A DNA stretch of 25,232 nucleotides from an uncultured Bacilli bacterium (GTDB lineage: Bacteria > Bacillota_I > Bacilli_A > RF39 > UBA660), in the NCBI GenBank assembly GCA_910579535.1, contig CAJTUR010000015.1:10769-36000 (forward strand), written 5' to 3'. The position numbers and the translations under genes were made by a program. Positions 16,671 through 23,485 of this stretch are shown here, piece after piece. The first letter of the stretch is position 1; each line of letters opens with the position of its first letter. Under the pieces are notes generated by a model. That model saw only the letters and a program-made list of their open reading frames with translations. It searched no databases and was not told the origin of the DNA.

Positions 16671-17798
16671 TTAAAAAGAAGATTCTCCTCTATTTCCTTC
16701 TTCATTAATTTGACTCATGGTTTTCACTTCGATTTTATATTTCGTCAAACGACTAGCGAGTTTAATATTGCTTCCTTTTTTACCAATTGCTAAACTTAAA
16801 TTTTCATCGTCTACAATGGCTAACGCTTCCCTTTTCACAGGATCCGTAATATTAACTATAACGTTTTTGGCTGGACTTAAAGCATTTTTTATAAATTCTG
16901 AAGGTTCTTCGCTATATAAAATCAAGTCGACTCTTTCTCCATTTAGTTCTTTTAAAATACTTCCAATACGATTGCCATTTGCGCCAATACAAGCGCCAAT
17001 TGGATCAATTTTTTCATTATTAGAAAAAACAGCCACTTTACTACGAATACCAGGTTCACGAACACATTGATACATTTGAATGGTTCCATCCGCTAATTCA
17101 GGAATTTCTGTTTCAAAAAGTCTTCTTACAAAACCATAATGCTTTCTAGATAACAAAATAAGCGGTCCTTTTGTTGTTTCTTCTACTTTAGAAACATAAA
17201 CTTTGATGCTGGTCCCCATCTTAACCGTTTCTCCAGGAATCATTTCTGTCATAGGTAATATTCCTCTTGTTCTTCCTAAATCAACATAATAGTTCTTTTT
17301 GTCTTCCATAGCAAGCATTCCTACTAAAAGTTCGCCTTCTTTATCTTGATATTCTAAAATAATGCTATTTCTTTCTGCTTCTCTAATTTTTTGATTAATA
17401 ACTTGCTTAGCGGTACTTGTGGCAACACGTCCAAAATCTTTCGGAGTCACTTCTTTTTCAATTGTTTCTCCTACATTAATAGTTGGAACCATTTCTCTAG
17501 CTTCTTCTAATAAAATTTGAGCATCTTCATTAATTTCAGGAGGAATTCTAGTAACATTTCCCTCTTCATCTACGGTTTCTGTTCCATCATCATAATCATC
17601 AACAACGACAAAATAGGAAATAACTTTTATTTCTCCTGTTTCTCTATTAATATCTACTCGAACATTGGTTTTTGAATCAAAATTTTTCTTATAAGCCGTC
17701 GTTAAGGCAAGTTCCATAGCTTCTAAAACCACTTCACGACTAATATTTTTCTCTTCAACAATATGATCAAGTGCTTTTAAAAATTCTTTTGAATTCAT
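16671..17798 (-). CDS. nusA: Transcription factor NusA
   Basis: Binds RNA polymerase and RNA to modulate pausing, termination and antitermination. The 375-residue protein, about the length of Gram-positive NusA (no C-terminal acidic repeats), has the N-terminal polymerase-binding domain (to ~125), S1 domain (~135-200, ending GRTRGILPMTEMIPGE), KH1 (DPIGACIGANGNRIGSIL) and KH2 (NLSLAIGKKGSNIKLASRL). Its ATG shares one base with the rimP stop (TAATG) and has AGAGG upstream inside rimP. A 59-nt gap to ylxR contains no strong terminator. Confidence 0.97.
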   Translation of the reverse strand: MNSKEFLKALDHIVEEKNISREVVLEAMELALTTAYKKNFDSKTNVRVDINRETGEIKVISYFVVVDDYDDGTETVDEEGNVTRIPPEINEDAQILLEEAREMVPTINVGETIEKEVTPKDFGRVATSTAKQVINQKIREAERNSIILEYQDKEGELLVGMLAMEDKKNYYVDLGRTRGILPMTEMIPGETVKMGTSIKVYVSKVEETTKGPLILLSRKHYGFVRRLFETEIPELADGTIQMYQCVREPGIRSKVAVFSNNEKIDPIGACIGANGNRIGSILKELNGERVDLILYSEEPSEFIKNALSPAKNVIVNITDPVKREALAIVDDENLSLAIGKKGSNIKLASRLTKYKIEVKTMSQINEEGNRGESSF

Positions 17799-18055
17799 TA
17801 TTCATTACCTCTTTCCTTACTTGAAACATCTAATATGTATTCTTCTTCAATCAAATCTAATTGATCAAGAATGGGATTAATTAGATTCGTAGCTTCAACA
17901 ACCATATCTAAATCAAGACCATTGACCTTATCAAGTACTATTTTTAAAAAATTATAATTACCAGACGTTTCATAAGTCACACTATCAACCACAATCTCCA
18001 AACGTTTTAATTCCTCTTCAATTTTTTTCCTTATCGTCTCTAAAACTTTTTCCAT
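17798..18055 (-). CDS. rimP: RimP, N-terminal domain only
   Basis: A ribosome maturation factor for the 30S subunit. At 85 residues it is little more than half the usual ~150. It contains the RimP N-terminal domain (LKRLEIVVDSVTYETSGNYN, FLKIVLDKVNGLDLDMVVEA, then ATNLINPILDQLD) up to EEYILDVSSKERGNE. In normal RimP the matching LEVSSPGLDRPL passage continues into the C-terminal SH3-like domain, which is absent. The stop overlaps the nusA start and the nusA ribosome site lies in the last codons, so this is an arranged gene end rather than obvious decay. Start ATG 18055 has GAGGTGAGG just upstream. A leader hairpin precedes it. Confidence 0.85.
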   Translation of the reverse strand: MEKVLETIRKKIEEELKRLEIVVDSVTYETSGNYNFLKIVLDKVNGLDLDMVVEATNLINPILDQLDLIEEEYILDVSSKERGNE

Positions 18056-18073
18056 TCCTCACCTCAATAATAA

Positions 18074-18096
18074 AAGTGGGATGTTTCTGCCCACTT
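18074..18096 (-). promoter_or_regulatory. rimP leader hairpin, attenuator-like
   Basis: Minus-strand stem AAGTGGG/CCCACTT (18096-18090 with 18080-18074), loop CAGAAACAT, followed by TTATTATT, lies 19 nt upstream of the rimP start. Conserved leaders with such a hairpin upstream of rimP have been described in Firmicutes by comparative genomics. It resembles a weak terminator, so it could attenuate the whole rimP-truB operon; a regulatory role here is inference. Confidence 0.6.
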
Positions 18097-18111
18097 AAAT
18101 CTGTTAAAAGT

Positions 18112-18117
18112 ATTTTA
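18112..18117 (-). promoter_or_regulatory. Extended -10 promoter of the rimP-truB operon
   Basis: Minus-strand TGTTAAAAT gives TAAAAT with TG one base ahead. No clear -35 is seen; T-rich sequence lies upstream. The leader is ~50 nt and includes the hairpin. Confidence 0.5.
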
Positions 18118-18130
18118 ACATAAAAGAAAT

Positions 18131-18162
18131 TAAAAAAAAAGAGAAAATTTTAGCTAATTTTC
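18131..18162 (-). terminator. Terminator of the four-repeat gene
   Basis: Minus-strand stem GAAAATT/AATTTTC (18162-18156 with 18149-18143) is followed by TCTTTTTTTTT. The stop codon lies in the loop. Confidence 0.75.
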
Positions 18163-19925
18163 AATCTTCTTTGTCTTGTATTTTCCGAAAAATAAGCATC
18201 AGCTATAAATAGTTCTGGATTCACATAATCTTCTTCACATTCAATAATTTGCTTACTAAATTGAATAATGCCCAATCCATTAGCCATGGCTAACAAACAG
18301 TCCACAACTGAATCATCTTTCACCCATCTCAAATGATTTTTCATCATCTTTAAATCATTATATGAAAAGCATTTACTATTAATAGAAAGCTTCTTCAATA
18401 ATTGACAAATATCCGGGAAAAATTTTTCAAGCTTCTTTTTATTAAACGCAATGGATTCATCACGGTTGCAACCATAACAAATTTCCTCATTAATAGAACT
18501 AGCAAGACATTTTTCATAAAGAGTTAAGACTAAAGTAGAGAATTGCTCTCCTCTATTTATAGCTGTTTTTTTCCTTTTTTCTTGAAAGAAATGATAATTT
18601 TCTGATTTAAAATATTTTTTATAAAAATGCGTCATAAAAGCAAAAGCTTTTTCTTTATTTGAAGAAGTAGCTTTAACAAACTTCTTTTCTATTAAATTCA
18701 ATTGAACGTCTCTTTTGCCAGTGTTGAAAATCAATTTTGGATTACCATCATCTCTTTCTTCACTTTCTGTATAACTTGCAAATTCAAGGATTCCAAGTGC
18801 ACTACTCATGGCAAGCAAACAGTCCACAACCGACTCATCTTTTACCCAACAGAATCGATTTTTTATTAATTTTAAATCATTAAAGGAAAAACAATCGCAT
18901 TGAACTAAGAGTTGTTTTAATAAATTAGAAACTTCATCAGAAATTTGATTTAATTTTATTTTATTAAAAAATACAGAACAAGTGCGATTCTTACCTAAAC
19001 AAATCTCTTTATCAGTTGATTGGGCAAGACATTTCTCATAAAGAGAGGTCACTAAAGAAGCTAATTCTTCTCCTTTATTAGTTTGTCTCTTAACACCATT
19101 TTTTAAAAAAACAGTTCTATTCGGTAAATCTTCACAAAGCTTATAATCCAAAGTGAATTGAAGGGATGGATTTTTAACATTTTGTTCTTCCGTTTCTTCA
19201 TATTGAATAAAGTTAATGGCATGAGCCATCGCAAGCAAATATTCAACAACATCTAAAGGAAGTCTAAAGCCATTTTTCAAAACTTTTAAATCATTGAAAC
19301 TAAAACAATCTGCGTTAAGATTAAATTGCTTTAAAAGAGAAGAAATGGTTTTATAAGCATTATTTAATTTTGTCTTATTGAAAGCTACTTTTTTAATACG
19401 ATTTTGACCATAACAAACCTCTTCATCCTCTTTAGTAGTCACGCATTTTTTATAAAGAGCAATAATTTTTGAAACAATTGCACTCTCATCACTTATTGAG
19501 CTTTTAATACTTTTAAATTTTGATAAATCTATATCTTCAAACAAAACGGGAGCCATAACTAGTTCTGGATTAAGCATTTCCTCAGAAGTCCATTTTGTTT
19601 TATCTTTTTTAAAATGAATAAAACCTGTAGCTGTTCCAAGAGCAAGCAAATCATCAAATGGCCACAAATTGCCAGTCCAAGAATAAACTTCAACTTTTTT
19701 TAAATCATTAAAATAAATATTTTGCTTTTTATTAGAAACTTCCTTAAACAATTGATAAAGCTTCACCGAATTTTCTTCTAACAAATCTTTAGCAAAAGCC
19801 ACTTTGCCTATTCTAGATTCCCCAAAACAAAGGTTTTCTTCTGGATAGTCCTTTAAAAATTCTTTTGGAACAAACGCATCCGAATACAATTGCCCAAAGA
19901 ATAGTTTTAATTCCTCAATTCCCAT
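18150..19925 (-). CDS. Unrecognised protein with four copies of a ~115-residue domain
   Basis: A 591-residue protein I cannot assign. It is built of four diverged copies of one domain, at about residues 5-122, 150-258, 285-402 and 458-575. Each copy has a motif like E(V/I)CYGxNR, then AFNK-KL, a helix with LLKQ, then CFSFNDLKxxKN, then D-VVDCLLAMA-ALGIIQF, and ends near NPEL. Copies 3 and 4 are closest, also at DNA level (18289-18330 against 18807-18849). The stretch 403-457 between copies 3 and 4 contains a fragment (FMTHFYKKYFKSE) that may be a decayed repeat start. No signal peptide or membrane segment is visible, so it is probably cytoplasmic. ATG 19925 has AAGGGG 10 nt upstream, a strong promoter and its own terminator. 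Base composition matches its neighbours. Confidence 0.8.
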   Translation of the reverse strand: MGIEELKLFFGQLYSDAFVPKEFLKDYPEENLCFGESRIGKVAFAKDLLEENSVKLYQLFKEVSNKKQNIYFNDLKKVEVYSWTGNLWPFDDLLALGTATGFIHFKKDKTKWTSEEMLNPELVMAPVLFEDIDLSKFKSIKSSISDESAIVSKIIALYKKCVTTKEDEEVCYGQNRIKKVAFNKTKLNNAYKTISSLLKQFNLNADCFSFNDLKVLKNGFRLPLDVVEYLLAMAHAINFIQYEETEEQNVKNPSLQFTLDYKLCEDLPNRTVFLKNGVKRQTNKGEELASLVTSLYEKCLAQSTDKEICLGKNRTCSVFFNKIKLNQISDEVSNLLKQLLVQCDCFSFNDLKLIKNRFCWVKDESVVDCLLAMSSALGILEFASYTESEERDDGNPKLIFNTGKRDVQLNLIEKKFVKATSSNKEKAFAFMTHFYKKYFKSENYHFFQEKRKKTAINRGEQFSTLVLTLYEKCLASSINEEICYGCNRDESIAFNKKKLEKFFPDICQLLKKLSINSKCFSYNDLKMMKNHLRWVKDDSVVDCLLAMANGLGIIQFSKQIIECEEDYVNPELFIADAYFSENTRQRRLKIS

Positions 19926-19956
19926 CCCATAACATCCCCTTCTTTAATTAAAAGAT

Positions 19957-19985
19957 ATTTTAACACATTTCATTATTAATGTAAA
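19957..19985 (-). promoter_or_regulatory. Promoter of the four-repeat gene
   Basis: Minus-strand -35 TTTACA (19985-19980) and -10 TAAAAT (19962-19957, preceded by TGT) with a 17-nt spacer, one of the best promoters in the window. Confidence 0.75.
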
Positions 19986-20014
19986 CTTTAAATTAAAAAA
20001 CACAAAGAAACATT

Positions 20015-20031
20015 TAGCAAGACAATTGCTA
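20015..20031. promoter_or_regulatory. Inverted repeat in the divergent promoter region
   Basis: TAGCAA (20015-20020), GACAA spacer, TTGCTA (20026-20031). The right arm is the -35 of the plus-strand promoter, so it could be an operator; this is inference. Confidence 0.3.
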
Positions 20032-20054
20032 TTAATAATAAATTATGATATATT
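20026..20054 (+). promoter_or_regulatory. Promoter of the thioredoxin-CPBP-phosphoesterase operon
   Basis: The -35 TTGCTA (20026-20031) and -10 TATATT (20049-20054) are spaced by 17 nt, with TGA just ahead of the -10. GGTGAT then serves as ribosome site for the ATG at 20070. Confidence 0.65.
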
Positions 20055-20069
20055 TTTAATGGTGATTAT

Positions 20070-20522
20070 ATGAAAAACATTAAAAAGAATTGGTATTTAT
20101 ACCTAATAATACTACTTGTCATTTGTTTTGGAGCCTTTTTAGTTTATAAGTTTGCTTTTAGTGAAAAAATAAGTGATACAAAACTAATTGACATTAAAAT
20201 GACAGACTTAGAAGCCAAAATTGAAAATAAAGAGTCTTTTATTTTAGTCATAAGTCAGACTGGATGTTCACATTGTGAGCAATACTTACCTGAATTAGAT
20301 CGAACTTTAAAAGAAATCAATCTTGAAGCTAATGTTTTAAACATAACAAATTTAAACACGGAGGAAAAAATTACGCTTTCAAAATACGCTAATTTTTCTG
20401 GAACTCCAACGACTTTATTTTTTACCGATGGCGAAGAAAAAACAAGCTTAAATCGAATTATTGGTTACGCTTCTAAAGCAAAAATAAAAGAGAGATTATC
20501 ATCTTTGGGGTACATAAAATGA
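20070..20522 (+). CDS. Membrane-anchored thioredoxin-like protein
   Basis: A 150-residue protein with one N-terminal membrane segment (~9-29) after a lysine-rich start, placing the rest outside the membrane. The thioredoxin fold follows: strand FILVIS, active site TGCSHCEQY with the CxxC pair Cys66/Cys69, and SGTPTTLFF with the cis-proline (Pro113). It probably acts as a thiol oxidoreductase at the cell surface; no partner DsbD/CcdA gene is in view. It is the first gene of a plus-strand operon and overlaps the CPBP gene by 4 bases (ATGA). Confidence 0.88.
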   Translation: MKNIKKNWYLYLIILLVICFGAFLVYKFAFSEKISDTKLIDIKMTDLEAKIENKESFILVISQTGCSHCEQYLPELDRTLKEINLEANVLNITNLNTEEKITLSKYANFSGTPTTLFFTDGEEKTSLNRIIGYASKAKIKERLSSLGYIK

Positions 20523-21244
20523 GTGAAGCAAAACAATTTTTTAAAGGCCTACTCTATACTTTAGCTTTAGGGGTTCTTTACTTAGTCATTTGCCCAATTA
20601 TTCTTGCTGTAATCTTAAAAAACTTTTTATTAAGTGACAATTTTTGGATTTCAAACCTAGCCTATTTAGCCCTTTATCTCATAACGCTTCTAATTATCTT
20701 TCTGATTGTAAAAAAAGACATAATAAAACAATTTAAAGATTTTTTAAAAAAACCAAAAGAAATTATCAATAAAGGACTAAGCTATTGGGGCTATGGCTTA
20801 CTAGTCATGATTGGATCCAATTTAGTTATTTCATCTTTCGTTAATAACATATCAGTAAACGAACAAATGGCTAGAGAAACTCTATTTGAATTTCCTCTAT
20901 ACGCAATTCCTGTAACTATTTTAATTGGTCCTTTTTTAGAAGAAGTCATCTTTCGTTACGCCCTTCGGAAATCATTTAATAAAAAAACCGTTTATGCTTT
21001 AACAAGTGCTTTCATTTTTGGTTTATTACATGTCCTAACCGCCATTGATGAATTTACCATAGCCAATTTATTAAGCCATTGGAAAGAGTTTCTTTTTATC
21101 ATTCCTTATGGTTCACTAGGTTATTTTTTTGCTAAAGCTTACTATGAAACCGACAACCTATTCTCATCTATTATTCCTCATGTCTTGCATAATTCTTTAT
21201 CGGTTGCATTAGTATTACTCTCTAGCTTTCTCCTTGGAGGATAA
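20519..21244 (+). CDS. CPBP family intramembrane metalloprotease
   Basis: A 241-residue polytopic membrane protein with several hydrophobic segments (from ~10-32, ~44-64, ~90-108, ~126-140 onward). It has the CPBP/Abi motifs: EEVIFRYALR (Glu141-Glu142, Arg146), FGLLHV (His171) and PHVLHNS (His221, Asn225), all the residues expected of an active member. The family includes Rce1-like prenyl-protein proteases and, in Gram-positives, bacteriocin immunity or secretion helpers. Substrate is unknown. It is coupled to the thioredoxin-like gene by a 4-base overlap and followed 2 nt later by the phosphoesterase-like gene. Confidence 0.92.
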   Translation: MSEAKQFFKGLLYTLALGVLYLVICPIILAVILKNFLLSDNFWISNLAYLALYLITLLIIFLIVKKDIIKQFKDFLKKPKEIINKGLSYWGYGLLVMIGSNLVISSFVNNISVNEQMARETLFEFPLYAIPVTILIGPFLEEVIFRYALRKSFNKKTVYALTSAFIFGLLHVLTAIDEFTIANLLSHWKEFLFIIPYGSLGYFFAKAYYETDNLFSSIIPHVLHNSLSVALVLLSSFLLGG

Positions 21245-21246
21245 AA

Positions 21247-22104
21247 ATGAAAGAGAATGAAATCGTTCCTAAAAAAAGATGGAAAAAGATTCTTCTTTTT
21301 TTAATTCTTTCTATTTTATTTTTCTATGTATACATAAGGTATCTGGAACCCAATTGGATAAAAATCCATGAACAGGCCATTTACGATGAAAATCTTCCTT
21401 TCTCTTACGATGGATTAAAAATCACTCATTTTTCAGATCTTTTATATGGAGAAACCATTAATAAAAGCACGATTCCTAAAGTGGTAACGAAAATCAACGA
21501 ACTGAACTCAGATATTGTCATATTTACTGGAGATTTATTAAACGATACTTATGAATTAAAAGAACAAGATATCGAAGCTTTAAAAGAAAATTTAAAAAAC
21601 ATTCATGCCAACATAAAAAAATACGCAGTAATAGGAGATAATGATGCAATAAATAAAACCCTTTACTTAGAAATATTAGAATCCTCCAATTTTTTAGTAT
21701 TAGATAATCAAAACGATTTACTTTATTACGAAGGAAACGATCCTATTTTATTTGTTGGAACCGCATCCATCAAGGAACATCTAATAGACATTGAAAAAGC
21801 AAAATATAGAGAAAAGGATGCCACTACCCCCTACTATACTATTTGGTTAAGTCATGAGCCAACCATCATAAATGAAGACATTTTCCCCAATCTTATCTTT
21901 GCGGGCCATACCTTAAAAGGATTAACCTCTCTCCCCTTTAAAGGATTTCTATTAAATCAAGAAGAAATTAATGAATTTACAGGAAGCCAATATCAAAAAC
22001 AAATGACTAGAATGTACATTTCAAATGGCTTAGGAACCTATAAAATTCCTATACGGTTCTTAAATCGTCCAAGCATCAACTTCTATCGTCTTTATAAAAA
22101 TTAG
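21247..22104 (+). CDS. Metallophosphoesterase-like protein with a degenerate metal site
   Basis: A 285-residue protein with an N-terminal membrane anchor (~15-31) and a calcineurin-like phosphoesterase domain facing outward. The five family motifs can be placed, but several ligands differ. Motif I reads FSDLLYG (usual D-x-H, here Leu66). Motif II, TGDLLND, is present. Motif III reads IGDND at 130-133 (usual GNHD/E). Motif IV, LSHEP (His203), is present. Motif V reads AGHTLKG (usual GHxH, here Leu223). The end, ISNGLGTYKIPIRFLNRP, is typical of the membrane-anchored YkuE-like branch. Loss of the second motif V histidine may be usual in this branch; losing those of motifs I and III is not. The start has GGAGG 7 nt upstream. 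Confidence 0.82.
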   Translation: MKENEIVPKKRWKKILLFLILSILFFYVYIRYLEPNWIKIHEQAIYDENLPFSYDGLKITHFSDLLYGETINKSTIPKVVTKINELNSDIVIFTGDLLNDTYELKEQDIEALKENLKNIHANIKKYAVIGDNDAINKTLYLEILESSNFLVLDNQNDLLYYEGNDPILFVGTASIKEHLIDIEKAKYREKDATTPYYTIWLSHEPTIINEDIFPNLIFAGHTLKGLTSLPFKGFLLNQEEINEFTGSQYQKQMTRMYISNGLGTYKIPIRFLNRPSINFYRLYKN

Positions 22105-22134
22105 AAAAGGATTTTTGATTTTAATCCTTTTTTT
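22105..22134. terminator. Bidirectional terminator between convergent genes
   Basis: The 9-bp stem AAAAGGATT/AATCCTTTT (22105-22113 with 22123-22131) is flanked by T runs on both strands. It begins at the phosphoesterase stop and overlaps the stop of the minus-strand gene. Confidence 0.8.
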
Positions 22135-22900
22135 CATTAATTAAATCGCTCAACGTTATAATTTTTAATCCTTTAAACTGAATTTCCTTTAAAAGAAGCT
22201 TTACATTTTCTAAAGAAGTATTTTCTTTAATTAAAATAATTGAACCACTTTCTAAATTTTTCTTAATCTCAATAAAATTAGAATTATTTAAAGCAAACGT
22301 TTCATTAACCAAATACTTTTTATTTTTGATACAAAAGTCTTTATCCATAGAATGGAGGTAACAAATATTTGTATTTAAATTATTCTTATTTAAAAGACTT
22401 TCTGTATTTTTATAAGATTCCTTATCATTATTAATCTGTTCAAAAAAACTATTTTTATCAAAACTTTGTTCATTTATAAAAATAGACGCTTTAATTTTTT
22501 GATTTTGAAAATAATCGGCGATGGGTTGATTTTTTTCGATTAAAAACGCAACAGCGTTTTTTTTCTTATTCCCTTTTGTAATAATTTTATCTTTATTATC
22601 CTCAAGTGAAACATCTGGTTTCACATCATCAAAAACCAGATAATATTCATTAAAGATACCAAAAGATTTCATATTAACATAACTTTTTGTTTTATTAATC
22701 ATTCTTCCCATAATCCCAGGAGTAATTGATTCACCCTCAATTGTTGCATTCACAGGAGATTCTAAATAATTATTCTCAATTTGATTAATACTTTGCATAA
22801 TCGGACTCTTATTTTGCATAAGAATAGCAATTTTTTCCGTATAATAAAAACTAAAGACCATAATTCCTAACAGCCCTAGAGATTTATAAAAATTTTTCAT
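22121..22900 (-). CDS. Polysaccharide-deacetylase-like protein lacking the catalytic motif
   Basis: A 259-residue protein with an N-terminal membrane anchor or signal (~7-28). The second half follows the NodB deacetylase outline: KNAVAFLIEKNQPIADYF then KIKASIFI correspond to the usual LTFDDGP...ATFF region, and LESGSIILIKENT followed by LKIITLSDLI matches the C-terminal GSIILxH...TLSELL region. The TFDDG aspartates, the HxxxH zinc ligands and the late histidine are all absent, so deacetylase activity is unlikely. Start ATG 22900 has AGGTGAT upstream. It follows ssb on the same strand without a clear terminator between, so the two may be co-transcribed. The family call is tentative. Confidence 0.55.
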   Translation of the reverse strand: MKNFYKSLGLLGIMVFSFYYTEKIAILMQNKSPIMQSINQIENNYLESPVNATIEGESITPGIMGRMINKTKSYVNMKSFGIFNEYYLVFDDVKPDVSLEDNKDKIITKGNKKKNAVAFLIEKNQPIADYFQNQKIKASIFINEQSFDKNSFFEQINNDKESYKNTESLLNKNNLNTNICYLHSMDKDFCIKNKKYLVNETFALNNSNFIEIKKNLESGSIILIKENTSLENVKLLLKEIQFKGLKIITLSDLINEKKD

Positions 22901-22965
22901 TAAAGCATCACCTAAATAACTATATGAAAAAGGAGTCTTTTTTTTCTTAATTTTAAAAAAATTAA

Positions 22966-23316
22966 TTAACTTTCTTCCGTAACTGTTTTTAATGCACTTT
23001 TATTACTAGAAATAAATGTAATCTTTTCGGCAATAACTTCCATAAGATACTTTTTCTCTTCATGTTCAGCTTCATAGCTTCGTGTTTGCAAACGGCCTTT
23101 AATGCCTAAAACATCTCCTGTATGGCAATAAGAAAAAGTATTAAGTGCAACGTTATTCCATAAAACACAACGGATAAAATCCGCTTCATAAAGTCCATCA
23201 CTATTTTTATAAGGACGATTCACCGCAAGAGTAATGACACTTCTTTTTCTATCTTTTTCTGTAGTCACTACTTCTGGCTCCTTACAAAGGCGACCTACTA
23301 ACAATACTTGATTCAT
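22966..23316 (-). CDS. ssb: Short single-stranded DNA-binding protein
   Basis: A 116-residue OB-fold SSB. Characteristic segments are MNQVLLVGRLCKEPEV, TLAVNRPYKN, DFIRCVLWNN, YCHTGDVLGIKGRLQTRSYE and the strand KYLMEVIAEKITF. It ends SALKTVTEES, without the acidic DDDIPF-like tip that recruits partner proteins in housekeeping SSB. By size and end it resembles SsbB-type proteins involved in competence or accessory replication roles; a housekeeping SSB presumably lies elsewhere. It has a clear promoter and a strong Shine-Dalgarno (AGGAGG, 23328-23323). Confidence 0.9.
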   Translation of the reverse strand: MNQVLLVGRLCKEPEVVTTEKDRKRSVITLAVNRPYKNSDGLYEADFIRCVLWNNVALNTFSYCHTGDVLGIKGRLQTRSYEAEHEEKKYLMEVIAEKITFISSNKSALKTVTEES

Positions 23317-23337
23317 ATTTAACCTCCTTTCCCTTGC

Positions 23338-23366
23338 ACTATAACAAAAGAAAAAAAGAGAAGCAA
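23338..23366 (-). promoter_or_regulatory. Promoter of ssb
   Basis: Minus-strand -35 TTGCTT (23366-23361) and -10 TATAGT (23343-23338, preceded by TGT) with a 17-nt spacer, just before AAAGGAGG. Confidence 0.65.
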
Positions 23367-23421
23367 ACCACCCTTTTTTTTAAATAGCAAACAAAAAAGC
23401 AAAATTAGAAACGTAAAAAAC

Positions 23422-23448
23422 AAAAAAGAACAGTCAATTCTATTCTTT
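23422..23448 (-). terminator. Terminator of sufB
   Basis: Minus-strand 9-bp stem AAAGAATAG/CTGTTCTTT (23448-23440 with 23433-23425, one T-G pair), loop AATTGA, followed by T-rich sequence. It lies ~40 nt after the sufB stop. Confidence 0.7.
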
Positions 23449-23485
23449 AATAAAATAATAGCCTAAAAAAAGTAAAAAGAAAAAA

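Noticed and set aside
22934..22965. Hairpin after ssb as a terminator
   Set aside because: The TTAATTTT/AAAATTAA stem is A/T only and is followed on the minus strand by As, not Ts.
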